Origin: Nitrospina sp.
GTDB taxonomy: Bacteria > Nitrospinota > Nitrospinia > Nitrospinales > VA-1
Assembly: GCA_003545625.1 (NCBI GenBank)
Contig: DODH01000289.1
Coordinates: 1 to 10,190, forward strand
Direction: 5' to 3'
DNA length: 10,190 bases
The position numbers were made by a program, and so were the translations under genes. Within the stretch, counting starts at the first letter, position 1. The number at the start of each line of letters is the position of its first letter. Of the stretch, positions 1 to 7,618 are shown piece by piece. The notes beneath the pieces are model-generated. The model was not told the DNA's origin. It ran no database searches and was given only the letters and a program-made list of their open reading frames with translations.

Positions 1-1314
1 CAGACCAACGTGGAAGACAAGGTCTCCCCCATTACCATCAACGATAATATCGCCATTGTGCAGTTTCAAATCAACCTGATTCGCAGAATGGTCATGAGTC
101 TTGACATCAATCAATCGCTCAATCTTCATCGTCTTGTTCTCGCGGGTGCTTTTTTGTCTCTGGAAAATAATGCGCCTGAAGACCCAGAGCCTCGACAATT
201 TTTTAATTCCTTTAACGATCACCTTTCAGAGCGGGACCAGCAAATCCGGGAAATTTCGCAATCCCGCAAGGAAAAGACTTTCAAGCTCGCGGAACTGGCT
301 GGTCAAGCCAAGGAAAGGGCGTCTGAATATAAAATCTCGGAGATTTCAGATTCAATAAAAATTGAAGATGAAGTCGAGCGGGTAAAAATTGATCTGGATC
401 GGCTTGAGTTTGAATTTCAGAGGAACTCCAGAATAAAAAATATTCTGGACAAGCTGGCCGAATTTGTGGGCTCCCGGCCGACTTCAGAAGAAGGCCCGAA
501 AACAAGTTTCCGGGAAAGCCGGATTCTGGAAAAAGCCGGTGCGGAAATCGGGCAAACCCTGGCGCCTCAAGGAATCCACTACAACCGGGATGGTGATCTG
601 CTGGTTGCTGACTATGAAAACCACCGGGTTTACAGCTACTCCCAACAAGGGAGTTACCAGTTTCATTTTGGCGGATGGGGATCCGCCCCCACCTGCCTGC
701 AATACCCGGTTCATCTGTCTACCGACAGCGAAAACTCGATTTATGTTATTGATGAAATGAACCGGGAAATAAAAAAGTTTGACCGCTGCGGCAATTTCCT
801 TCTCCAGTTTGGACGGGGAGATTTTGGCCCCATTTTCTCCCTCTCTGTCGATGCCCAGGATAATATGTGGGTAGCTGAATCCGAACATAACAGGATACGG
901 GTTTTTGATGGGCAAGGTAAAGTTCAACGAACCCTGAGCGCCCACTTGCAGGAACCCGTCAGTATTTATTGCCTGCCGGATGGAGCGTATCTTGTGGGAG
1001 ACCGGTCAAAATCTTTGCTGAAACATTTTGACGCACAAGGCAATCTGATCCGCGAGACCGAGAAAGCCAGTTTGGGAGTGGATGAAATTTATTTTCTGGC
1101 CTGGCATCCCAGCCACGGCATTTTCGGCTCAGATTTCTGGAATAGCCAAATTGTACACTTCAACAACCAACTCGAAGTCCAGAGCGTTTACCACAAACCA
1201 GGTAGAAGAGCCGGGCAGTTGGGAAAAGTGGGAGGGCTTTCCATCTTTAACGACCAATTAGCGGTGGCTAATTTTGATGGGGGCAAAGTGCAGATCTTCG
1301 ACCTTTCTACTTAA
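1..1314 (+). CDS. Coiled-coil / NHL-repeat beta-propeller protein (5' end outside window)
   Basis: The reading frame is open to the left edge; the first possible start inside is a GTG at 10, so the true start is probably upstream. Counting from that GTG (434 residues), residues about 70-150 are rich in Glu, Lys, Arg and Gln with heptad-like spacing and look like a coiled coil. From about 185 to the end there are six NHL-type blades, each with a Gly/Asp-rich turn, a strand such as LLVADYENHRVYSY, IYVIDEMNREIKKF or MWVAESEHNRIRVF, and a following D-x-x-G turn. That number fits a closed six-bladed propeller. NHL propellers usually bind proteins, RNA or ligands and have no single reaction, so no substrate can be assigned. 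No signal peptide or membrane segment is visible in the part present. The gene converges on the minus-strand gene at 1335-2252. The NHL assignment is firm; the role is unknown. Confidence 0.85.
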   Translation, partial: QTNVEDKVSPITINDNIAIVQFQINLIRRMVMSLDINQSLNLHRLVLAGAFLSLENNAPEDPEPRQFFNSFNDHLSERDQQIREISQSRKEKTFKLAELAGQAKERASEYKISEISDSIKIEDEVERVKIDLDRLEFEFQRNSRIKNILDKLAEFVGSRPTSEEGPKTSFRESRILEKAGAEIGQTLAPQGIHYNRDGDLLVADYENHRVYSYSQQGSYQFHFGGWGSAPTCLQYPVHLSTDSENSIYVIDEMNREIKKFDRCGNFLLQFGRGDFGPIFSLSVDAQDNMWVAESEHNRIRVFDGQGKVQRTLSAHLQEPVSIYCLPDGAYLVGDRSKSLLKHFDAQGNLIRETEKASLGVDEIYFLAWHPSHGIFGSDFWNSQIVHFNNQLEVQSVYHKPGRRAGQLGKVGGLSIFNDQLAVANFDGGKVQIFDLST

Positions 1315-1336
1315 AAATTTGGCCTGCCAATTTTTT
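1313..1336. terminator. Probable bidirectional intrinsic terminator between convergent genes
   Basis: A hairpin lies exactly between two convergent stop codons. AAAAA (1313-1317), one unpaired T, then TTGGC (1319-1323) pair with GCCAA (1326-1330), T, and TTTTT (1332-1336) around a CT centre, with one T-T mismatch. The stem is short in G/C, but it is flanked by an A run on the left and a T run on the right, so on either strand a U-rich tail follows the stem. It overlaps both stop codons. Activity is inferred from structure and position only. Confidence 0.55.
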
Positions 1337-2252
1337 AGCGGACGTTCGTGATGGGATAGCGGCGGGCTTTAGAATTTTGCCGGTTTTCCAGCTCAACATC
1401 ATGCAGGAAACCGTTGCCCGAGAGATGGTCTTTAAACATTGAGGGGGAATCTTCCCGAAATCTTCCTGGCCGGTACGTTTTCGCTACTTCTTCCATGGAA
1501 AAGGGTTCCGGCAGTTTTCGGTATGTTGATGCCCGGTCACGAATTTTTTCTTCGCTCCAGCATTCCCCATCCGTCGCGATGAGCACCGTTGCGACCTGAT
1601 CATCATCTTCAAAACAATAAATATTAGGAAACACCGAGAGAAAGGTTTTGGTATCCCGAGGTTTCAAGGTATTTCCCTTGCCATAAAGATTGGATCCCAC
1701 CACGCCGCCGGGACTAAGCACCGCGCGAATTTCTTTATAAAACTCCTCGGTCTTCAAATGATAGGGGATGGACCCGCTTTTAAACGCATCCAGAATGATC
1801 CAGTCATAAGGTTCCTGCTCTTTGCGTTTCTGGATAAATACTCTCCCGTCTTCTTCAAACACCTTACAATGGCCAGACTCTCGCAGGGAAAAATATTTTT
1901 TGGACACCTCAATGACCTTTCCATCCACCTCCACAATATCTATTTTCAAATTCGGGAACCATGCGCCAAGACAATTGGTGACCGCGGCTCCGCCTAAACC
2001 CACCATGAGCATTCTCCTGGGTTCCGGACAAAACAGCAGGGAAGCCATGATCATTCGTGAGTACACCAGGGCAAGAGGGTTTTGCCCCTTCGTGTCCACC
2101 CGGCTTTGCAGGTAATATTCCCCATTGCCCTTGAACCAAAGTTCGCGGTGCTCCCCATTCTGGATAACATAAATATCGTTATACCGGGTTTTTTCGCGTG
2201 CCAGAACCTTGATCTGCGGCTCCTCCTTTTTTTCACCAAACAATCGAAACAT
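1335..2252 (-). CDS. Spermidine-synthase-like SAM-fold protein
   Basis: The protein has 305 residues and the class I methyltransferase/spermidine synthase fold. A nucleotide-binding loop MLMVGLGGAA lies at residues 81-90, an acidic strand end VEVD at 107-110, an acidic D-G (EEDGRVFI) at 133-140, and the strand YDWIILDAF at 149-157. In polyamine synthases the last motif carries a catalytic Asp followed by T-D-P. Here Asp155 is kept but the T-D-P is replaced by Phe-Lys-Ser, and the usual Asp-Glu-x-x-Tyr-His-Glu segment of the N-terminal part is not recognisable. It therefore belongs to the broad spermidine-synthase-like group, many members of which do not make polyamines; substrate unknown. The start ATG (2250-2252) has AGGG six bases upstream on the minus strand. 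It is divergent from pckA. No signal peptide or membrane helix is evident, so it is likely cytoplasmic. Confidence 0.85.
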   Translation of the reverse strand: MFRLFGEKKEEPQIKVLAREKTRYNDIYVIQNGEHRELWFKGNGEYYLQSRVDTKGQNPLALVYSRMIMASLLFCPEPRRMLMVGLGGAAVTNCLGAWFPNLKIDIVEVDGKVIEVSKKYFSLRESGHCKVFEEDGRVFIQKRKEQEPYDWIILDAFKSGSIPYHLKTEEFYKEIRAVLSPGGVVGSNLYGKGNTLKPRDTKTFLSVFPNIYCFEDDDQVATVLIATDGECWSEEKIRDRASTYRKLPEPFSMEEVAKTYRPGRFREDSPSMFKDHLSGNGFLHDVELENRQNSKARRYPITNVR

Positions 2253-2312
2253 TCTAAAGCCCTAAAAAATTTGTCTTTAAAAGCGGGTTTCCGAGGTAAA
2301 AAGCGTTTTTCA

Positions 2313-2347
2313 TTTATCTTAAATATGATAAACTTTGTTATAAACAA
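2313..2347. promoter_or_regulatory. Two adjacent inverted repeats in the divergent promoter region
   Basis: Between the divergent starts at 2252 and 2430 there is an AT-rich stretch with two small palindromes. The first is TTTATC (2313-2318) and GATAAA (2327-2332), separated by 8 bases. The second is TTGTT (2335-2339) and AACAA (2343-2347), separated by ATA. This size and placement suit a regulator-binding site controlling pckA, the minus-strand gene, or both. TATGAT (2324-2329) or TATAAA (2339-2344) could serve as a -10 element toward pckA, but no good -35 box is paired with either. No known regulator consensus is matched with confidence. Confidence 0.35.
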
Positions 2348-2414
2348 TCAACGAAGGGGCTAAACGTAGAAGCCGTTCCCTTTCAATCGCTTACAACCAT
2401 CACCCTTATATCAT

Positions 2415-2420
2415 AAAGGA
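2415..2420 (+). promoter_or_regulatory. Shine-Dalgarno site deciding the pckA start
   Basis: AAAGGA lies nine bases before the ATG at 2430 but only three bases before an in-frame TTG at 2424. Normal spacing supports the ATG as the start, making the product 551 residues. Confidence 0.7.
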
Positions 2421-2429
2421 ATATTGTCC

Positions 2430-4085
2430 ATGCCGCAAAAAGTTTTAAAACATAAAGTTGGTCTGGAAACGCATGGTCTGAAAAATCTGGAAAAGATTCA
2501 CTGGAATTTATCTACTCCACAACTCTACGAACATATCATCCACAACGGAGAAGGGCATGTTTCCCATTTAGGGCCTGTGTGTGTGACCACAGGAGAACAT
2601 ACCGGACGGGCACCGAAAGACAAGTTTATCGTTCAGGAGCCTTCCAGTCAGGAAAACATCTGGTGGGGAAAAGTCAATAAGCCTTTTACCGTAGAACAAT
2701 TTGAAGCTCTGTACTCCAGGATTCTGGCCTATTTACAGGGCAAAAAAGTTTATGTACAGGATTGTTGCGCCGGTTCCGATCCCAAGCACCAGACCCATAT
2801 ACGCGTGATCACTGAGCAGGCATGGCATAGCCTGTTTGCGAGGAACATGTTTATCCAGATCAGGGATATGGAAAAACTTGAAACTCATGAACCCGCGTTC
2901 ACCGTCATTCAGGTTCCCGGCTTTAAAGCCGTGCCTGCCATTGATGGAACCAATTCGGAAGTTTTTGTCATCGTTGATTTCGGCAAACAATTGGTTTTGA
3001 TTGGTGGAACAAGTTATGCCGGGGAAATCAAAAAATCTGTTTTCTCCATTTTGAATTATCTGCTTCCGCAAAAACAATCCGTTTTATCCATGCATTGTTC
3101 CGCGAATATTGGAAAAAAGGGGGACTCGGCAGTATTTTTCGGGCTTTCCGGAACCGGGAAAACCACCTTGTCCGCAGACCCTGCACGCAAACTGATTGGC
3201 GATGACGAACATGGGTGGAGCGATCGAGGCGTCTTTAATTTTGAAGGCGGGTGTTACGCCAAGGTGATTCGCTTGTCCAAGAAATCAGAACCCGAAATTC
3301 ATGAATGTACCCGCCGGTTTGGCACCCTGCTTGAAAATGTGGTTTTAGATCTGGATACACGCCGCCTCAACCTGGATGATGGGAGCCTCACGGAAAACAC
3401 GCGAGCCAGTTACCCCATCACCCATATTCGAAATGCTGTGCTCAGTGGTATGGGAGGTCATCCAGATAATGTGATCATGCTGACCTGCGATGCATATGGA
3501 GTCATGCCTCCGGTTTCCAAGCTCACCCCGGAGCAGGCCATGTATCATTTCATCTCAGGTTACACCGCTAAAGTGGCAGGAACCGAAAAAGGGATAAGCC
3601 GCGAACCCACAGCGATTTTCAGCACCTGTTTTGGTGCTCCGTTTATGTCCCTGCACCCATCCATTTATGCGGATATGCTTGGGGAGAAGATCGCCAAATA
3701 TAACGTATCCTGCTGGCTGGTGAATACCGGATGGACAGAGGGGCCCTATGGGGTCGGGCATCGGATAGAAATCAAATATACCCGGACTATGATCAAGGCT
3801 ATCCTTGAGGGCCAGTTGGACCAAGTGGAAACTCATGCGGACCCGATTTTCGGCCTGCATATTCCGGTAAAGGTCAAAGGGGTTCCAGACGAAATCCTGC
3901 AACCGAGGAACACCTGGAAAAACCCGGAGGCTTACGATGAAAAAGCCCGCGAACTTGCACTCCAGTTTATAGAAAATTTCAAAGAGTATGAAGACAACGT
4001 GGATAAAAAAATCCTGGATGCAAGTCCAAATCCTTCCGGGTTATCAAAAAAAAATAAAGGAAAAATCCGTAAATTGAGGAAATAA
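2430..4085 (+). CDS. pckA: Phosphoenolpyruvate carboxykinase (ATP)
   Basis: Cytoplasmic enzyme converting oxaloacetate plus ATP to phosphoenolpyruvate, ADP and CO2, the entry step of gluconeogenesis. The 551-residue protein aligns by eye with the ATP-dependent family (E. coli enzyme 540 residues). It has TGEHTGRAPKDKF (54-66) with the substrate-binding Arg60, GGTSYAGEIKK (192-202) with metal- and substrate-contacting Lys201/202, MHCSAN (221-226) with His222, the P-loop GLSGTGKTT (238-246), the Mg-binding IGDDEHGW (256-263), RASYPI (325-330), and GVGHRIEIK near 441-449. All expected active-site residues appear present. The last 16 residues or so (from Ser536) form a Lys/Arg-rich tail, encoded partly by a run of nine A's at 4046-4054. 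Start ATG 2430 was chosen by its Shine-Dalgarno spacing. pdxA follows after 45 bases with no visible terminator, so read-through is possible. Confidence 0.97.
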   Translation: MPQKVLKHKVGLETHGLKNLEKIHWNLSTPQLYEHIIHNGEGHVSHLGPVCVTTGEHTGRAPKDKFIVQEPSSQENIWWGKVNKPFTVEQFEALYSRILAYLQGKKVYVQDCCAGSDPKHQTHIRVITEQAWHSLFARNMFIQIRDMEKLETHEPAFTVIQVPGFKAVPAIDGTNSEVFVIVDFGKQLVLIGGTSYAGEIKKSVFSILNYLLPQKQSVLSMHCSANIGKKGDSAVFFGLSGTGKTTLSADPARKLIGDDEHGWSDRGVFNFEGGCYAKVIRLSKKSEPEIHECTRRFGTLLENVVLDLDTRRLNLDDGSLTENTRASYPITHIRNAVLSGMGGHPDNVIMLTCDAYGVMPPVSKLTPEQAMYHFISGYTAKVAGTEKGISREPTAIFSTCFGAPFMSLHPSIYADMLGEKIAKYNVSCWLVNTGWTEGPYGVGHRIEIKYTRTMIKAILEGQLDQVETHADPIFGLHIPVKVKGVPDEILQPRNTWKNPEAYDEKARELALQFIENFKEYEDNVDKKILDASPNPSGLSKKNKGKIRKLRK

Positions 4086-4130
4086 TCCTCCTTTCATGGT
4101 GCTCCTCATCTTTAAATTAGAGTTAGAACT

Positions 4131-5135
4131 GTGGACTCAGCACCTATTATTGCATTAACCATGGGAGACCCGGCAGGGATCGGACCTGAGGTCATCGTCA
4201 AAGCTTTTCAGGATGACACCCTGCATCTTCAATCCCGGACAGTAGTCATCGGCGATGCCCGCCTGCTCCAGGCAACCGCAAAAAAGTATGCACCAGAGAT
4301 TCTGGTGCACGCTATTGCCCGGCCCGATCAAGGCTGGTACCAGACCTGCACCATTGATGTCATTGACCTCAATAACGTTCCCGAAAATATTTCCGTTGGC
4401 AAACCCAGTTCTCAAGCCGGCCAAGCCAGCTATGAAGCAATCAAAACCGCCGTGGACCTGGCACTCAATGATGAAGTCTCAGCCATAACTACAGCACCCA
4501 TTAATAAAAAAAGCCTGCATCTTGCAGGCTATCCTTTTCCCGGACATACCGAACTACTGGCCCATCTCACGAATTCAAAACAGGCCGCACTCATGATGGC
4601 GGGCAATTCCATAAGGGTTGTGCTTGTCACCACCCATGTCCCCCTGGAACAGGTCAAACCCCTTATTACCGAAGAAAGGGTGCTCAACACTATTCGTCTG
4701 ACTCACGAATGGCTGACCCGGCATGTGACCGATGTTCCCAGTATTGCGGTGACTGGACTCAATCCGCATTGTGGGGATGGAGGCATTTTCGGGCAGGAAG
4801 AAAGCGATCATATTTTGCCCGCACTGAAAACCGTGCAAAAGGAAGGCATCCAGGCCAGCGGGCCTTTCTCCGCCGATGCCCTGTTTGGCAGACCAGATTC
4901 CCGGAAATATGACGCAGTGGTCTGCATGTATCACGACCAGGGAATGATCCCGGTAAAAATGGACTCCGTCGGGCAGGGAGTGAACATCACTCTGGGCCTG
5001 CCCATATTGAGAACCTCCGTGGATCATGGCACCGCATTCGATATTGCTGGAAGGGACAAAGCCTGTGCCAAAAATCTTAAAATGGCTTTGCGGACGGCGG
5101 CTCAATTGTCTCAATCCACCCTATCCATGCAATGA
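4131..5135 (+). CDS. pdxA: 4-hydroxythreonine-4-phosphate dehydrogenase
   Basis: NAD-dependent, metal-requiring cytoplasmic enzyme of the DXP-dependent pyridoxal 5'-phosphate pathway. It oxidises 4-phosphohydroxy-L-threonine to a product that loses CO2 and is condensed by PdxJ. The product has 334 residues (E. coli 329). Family motifs run in order: GDPAGIGPE (12-20), TAPINK, GHTE with substrate-contacting His139, VTTH with His169, GLNPHCGDGG with His213, and CMYHDQG with His268, followed by a GVNITLGLP / SVDHGTAFDIAG tail. His169, His213 and His268 match the three metal ligands of E. coli PdxA (166, 211, 266). The start is GTG 4131: the next in-frame ATG (4161) would cut into the first conserved motif, and a stop lies in frame at 4113. 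The end overlaps the next gene by ATGA (5132-5135), so rsmA is probably coupled to it. Confidence 0.96.
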   Translation: MDSAPIIALTMGDPAGIGPEVIVKAFQDDTLHLQSRTVVIGDARLLQATAKKYAPEILVHAIARPDQGWYQTCTIDVIDLNNVPENISVGKPSSQAGQASYEAIKTAVDLALNDEVSAITTAPINKKSLHLAGYPFPGHTELLAHLTNSKQAALMMAGNSIRVVLVTTHVPLEQVKPLITEERVLNTIRLTHEWLTRHVTDVPSIAVTGLNPHCGDGGIFGQEESDHILPALKTVQKEGIQASGPFSADALFGRPDSRKYDAVVCMYHDQGMIPVKMDSVGQGVNITLGLPILRTSVDHGTAFDIAGRDKACAKNLKMALRTAAQLSQSTLSMQ

Positions 5136-5917
5136 AGAAGAGGCCGCTCGGGCAAAACTTCCTCATCGATTCCAGCATCGCGCAAAATATAATCGAACTG
5201 GCAAATATCCAGCCGGGAGAACCTGTGATAGAGATCGGACCGGGAAAGGGTATCCTCACCCAACTCCTGATCCAGCAGGCCGACTCGCTGACCGCCATCG
5301 AACTGGACTCTCGGCTTTCCAAGGATCTGCAAAACCGGTTCGGCGATACTCCGTCTTTTAAACTGGTTGAAGGCGATGCGGCAAAGTTTGACTACAGTTC
5401 CCTGGGAATAAAACTTAATGTTGTTTCTAATCTTCCCTATTACGCCGCCACCCACATCATGAAAAAATTGATCCATTACCGCAAATATATTCGCTCCATG
5501 ACATTGATGTTACAAAAAGAAGTGGTGGACCGATTAACGGCTAACCCTGGCCAGAGGGCATATGGTTCGCTTTCCGTCTATGTGCAGTATCATTGCGAAG
5601 TTCAGCGATTGCTTGAAATTCCCAACACCGCGTTTTCGCCGCCACCAAAAATTGATTCTTCCCTTATCGGCCTAAAACCCCTGCCCCAACCAAGGGTGCA
5701 GGTGGAAGATCCGAAACTATTTTTTAAAATGGTGAATTCAGCATTTTTTCATAAAAGGAAAATGCTAAAAAATAATTTAAAAGACTGGAAACACCTGTTT
5801 AATGAGGAGAACGGGCAGGCCCGATTGGCCGGCATTGACCTTAACCGAAGAGGCGAAACCCTCTCGCTCGATGAATTCGCAGATCTCGCGAACTACCTGC
5901 ACACACAAAATGGTTGA
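5132..5917 (+). CDS. rsmA: 16S rRNA (adenine1518-N6/adenine1519-N6)-dimethyltransferase
   Basis: RsmA (KsgA) uses S-adenosylmethionine to dimethylate two adjacent adenines near the 3' end of 16S rRNA during late small-subunit maturation. The 261-residue protein shows the family order: GQNFL (7-11), SAM loop EIGPGKG (34-40), IELD (56-59), GDA (81-83) and the catalytic NLPY (100-103). The C-terminal RNA-binding part has AFSPPPKIDSS (167-177), the basic AFFHKRKMLKNNL (204-216) and the RRGETLSLDEF ending. Length and domains are normal. The ATG lies inside the pdxA stop (ATGA) and has no clear Shine-Dalgarno site of its own, which suggests translation by coupling. Its stop overlaps the next gene by eight bases (5910-5917). 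The pdxA-ksgA pairing is also known in enterobacteria. Confidence 0.96.
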   Translation: MKKRPLGQNFLIDSSIAQNIIELANIQPGEPVIEIGPGKGILTQLLIQQADSLTAIELDSRLSKDLQNRFGDTPSFKLVEGDAAKFDYSSLGIKLNVVSNLPYYAATHIMKKLIHYRKYIRSMTLMLQKEVVDRLTANPGQRAYGSLSVYVQYHCEVQRLLEIPNTAFSPPPKIDSSLIGLKPLPQPRVQVEDPKLFFKMVNSAFFHKRKMLKNNLKDWKHLFNEENGQARLAGIDLNRRGETLSLDEFADLANYLHTQNG

Positions 5918-7427
5918 TTCAAATAAAGGCAAAGTGGTTCTAGTCGGTGCCGGGCCGGGCGATGTCGGACTGTTAACTTTGAGCGGCAAGCAGTGGTTGC
6001 AAAAAGCCAATGTCATCTTATACGACCACCTGGTCAATCCAGATATGGTCCGCTTCACCCAAAAATCAGCCCAGATGATCTATGTGGGGAAAAAAGAAGG
6101 CGTGGCCTCCATGGAACAGGAACAGATCAATCATCTGCTCATCAGCAAAGCTCATGAAGGGAAAATCGTTGTCCGCTTGAAAGGCGGCGACCCTTTTCTG
6201 TTTGGGCGCGGAGGAGAAGAAATTCAGGCCGTCCAGAAGGCAGGAATTCCTTTCATCATTGTTCCCGGTGTATCCTCGGTGATGGGGGTCGCCGCTTATG
6301 CTGGCATCCCACTCACGCACCGCCACCTTTCTTCCACCCTTTCTATCATCACCGGGAGCAACGAGAAAAAGCAGGGCGATATTCATATCGATTGGGAAAA
6401 AATAGCCGCCCGGTCCGGTACTTTGGTTTTTCTCATGGGCGCACGTAAACTTCCTTTAATTGTCGAAAAACTCATGAAATTCGGCAAAAACCCGGATACC
6501 CCCATTGCCGTAATTCAATGGGGCACAACGGCCCGGCAAAAAACCTGGACCGGCACCCTTGCCACCATTGTGGAAATTTCGGCGAAGGATAAAATTTTGC
6601 CCCCGGCCCTGACCATCATCGGAGAAGTGGTAAACCTGAAATCCGTCATCGAATGGTATGAACACCTGCCGCTATTCGGAAAAACTGTTGTGGTCACTCG
6701 AAAAGGCGATCAGGCCGAATCCATGATGGATCGCCTGCAAGAGCTGGGTGCCGAGACCTTCTTTTTTCCAGTGATCGAGACCATCGCCCCGGATGACTGG
6801 TCACCCCTGGATGATGCACTGAACAACCTCTCTCAATACGATGGACTCATATTCACCAGCGTCAATGGCGTGCGGTTTTTTGCCGACCGACTCAAGGCTA
6901 TTGAGCAGGACATCCGTGAATTGAAAGGGATTCGTATTTTCACCATCGGCCCCAAAACCGCCGAGGCGGTTCGCGATCTGGGAATCCGCGTGGATGTGGT
7001 GCCCGAAAATTTTGTCGCAGAATCCCTGATCGAAAGCATCGAAAATATAAAAGGCCAACGGTTTCTTTTACCCCGCGCTAAAGTCGCCCGCGAAATCCTG
7101 CCCGAACAACTGCGGAAAATGGGAGCTGTTGTCGATGTCGTCCCGGCTTACCAGACCATCCTGCCTTCTCCATCAACATCTGCCTTGGAAAAGAGGCTCA
7201 AAGAGGGGAGCATTGATGTCATCACCTTTACCTCCTCCTCCACCGTCAAAAACTTTTTGACCTTAATGGGTGACAAATCCGAAATCAAAAAAGCCAAGAT
7301 CGCCTGCATCGGCCCCATCACTGCAAAAACCGCCCAGGATGCCGGTTTAAATGTAGATATCATGCCGGAACAATACACCGTGTCATCCCTCCTGGATGCC
7401 ATTGAAATATTTTTTCAATCTCACTAG
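5910..7427 (+). CDS. Bifunctional uroporphyrinogen-III C-methyltransferase / uroporphyrinogen-III synthase
   Basis: A 505-residue fusion of two tetrapyrrole enzymes (CobA-HemD). Residues 8 to about 250 are SUMT: LVGAGPGDVGLLTL (11-24), RLKGGDPFLFGRGGEE (89-104), VPGVSS (118-123), GIPLTHR (132-138) and a C-terminal IGEVV (237-241). It adds two methyl groups from SAM at C2 and C7 of uroporphyrinogen III to give precorrin-2. Residues about 256-505 are HemD, which closes and inverts hydroxymethylbilane to uroporphyrinogen III: VVVTR (260-264), FTSVNGVRFF (315-324), FTIGPKTAEA (344-353), FTSSSTVKNF (440-449) and CIGPITA (466-472). The frame is open upstream to 5802, but the conserved N-terminus begins just after ATG 5910, so that start is preferred; it overlaps rsmA by eight bases. 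HemB and HemC are not in the window. The product can feed heme, siroheme, cobalamin or heme d1. Confidence 0.95.
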   Translation: MVDSNKGKVVLVGAGPGDVGLLTLSGKQWLQKANVILYDHLVNPDMVRFTQKSAQMIYVGKKEGVASMEQEQINHLLISKAHEGKIVVRLKGGDPFLFGRGGEEIQAVQKAGIPFIIVPGVSSVMGVAAYAGIPLTHRHLSSTLSIITGSNEKKQGDIHIDWEKIAARSGTLVFLMGARKLPLIVEKLMKFGKNPDTPIAVIQWGTTARQKTWTGTLATIVEISAKDKILPPALTIIGEVVNLKSVIEWYEHLPLFGKTVVVTRKGDQAESMMDRLQELGAETFFFPVIETIAPDDWSPLDDALNNLSQYDGLIFTSVNGVRFFADRLKAIEQDIRELKGIRIFTIGPKTAEAVRDLGIRVDVVPENFVAESLIESIENIKGQRFLLPRAKVAREILPEQLRKMGAVVDVVPAYQTILPSPSTSALEKRLKEGSIDVITFTSSSTVKNFLTLMGDKSEIKKAKIACIGPITAKTAQDAGLNVDIMPEQYTVSSLLDAIEIFFQSH

Positions 7428-7437
7428 CTTCAATGAT

Positions 7438-7489
7438 CCTCCCCTCTCATGAGGGGCACTGCTCCAGTGACGGTCAGGTGGGGTGTGGA
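7438..7489 (+). repeat. REP-like double-hairpin element
   Basis: Just downstream of cobA/hemD there is CCCCTC (7441-7446), loop TCAT, GAGGGG (7451-7456), followed at once by a second hairpin CACTG (7457-7461), loop CTC, CAGTG (7465-7469), and then a GGTGGGGTGTGG end (7478-7489). A CCCCTC/GAGGGG stem, then a small stem, then a GGGGTG tail is a layout I recognise from dispersed intergenic repeats in many bacteria. No T run follows, so it is a poor intrinsic terminator. Copy number elsewhere in the genome is not visible here. Confidence 0.45.
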
Positions 7490-7514
7490 TTTTCTGGTGG
7501 GTTTCATGAGCCAA

Positions 7515-7568
7515 CCCTCCCTGCTCAACCCCTCAACTCATCGGGCTTGAGTCCCTATGAAGGGAGGG
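7515..7568. repeat. Intergenic inverted repeat with 8-base arms
   Basis: CCCTCCCT (7515-7522) pairs with AGGGAGGG (7561-7568). Inside lies a smaller stem: ACTCA (7536-7540) with TGAGT (7548-7552), or alternatively CTCAA with TTGAG. The reverse complement of its right end resembles the left hairpin at 7438-7456, so 7438-7571 may be a two-ended element with imperfect terminal inverted repeats. It codes for nothing I can see. Confidence 0.45.
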
Positions 7569-7618
7569 GAAATCTATTTTGCTGACAGTAGCCATGTAAT
7601 ATGCTGGCTAGTGGGTGG

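Noticed and set aside
484..945. Minus-strand open frame of 153 codons inside the NHL gene
   Set aside because: It is antisense to clear NHL repeats and contains no recognisable fold.
1335..2252. Naming the minus-strand gene speE
   Set aside because: Key polyamine-site residues are missing, so a specific spermidine synthase name is not supported.
4575..5114. Minus-strand open frame of 179 codons inside pdxA
   Set aside because: It is a shadow of a well-conserved gene with no domain of its own.
5802..5909. Upstream extension of the cobA/hemD frame (36 extra residues)
   Set aside because: It lies wholly inside rsmA, has no family similarity, and the conserved SUMT N-terminus begins right after ATG 5910.
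7441..7456. CCCCTC/GAGGGG hairpin as an intrinsic terminator for cobA/hemD
   Set aside because: No T run follows, and a second hairpin abuts it directly; a repeat element explains it better, although some termination cannot be excluded.
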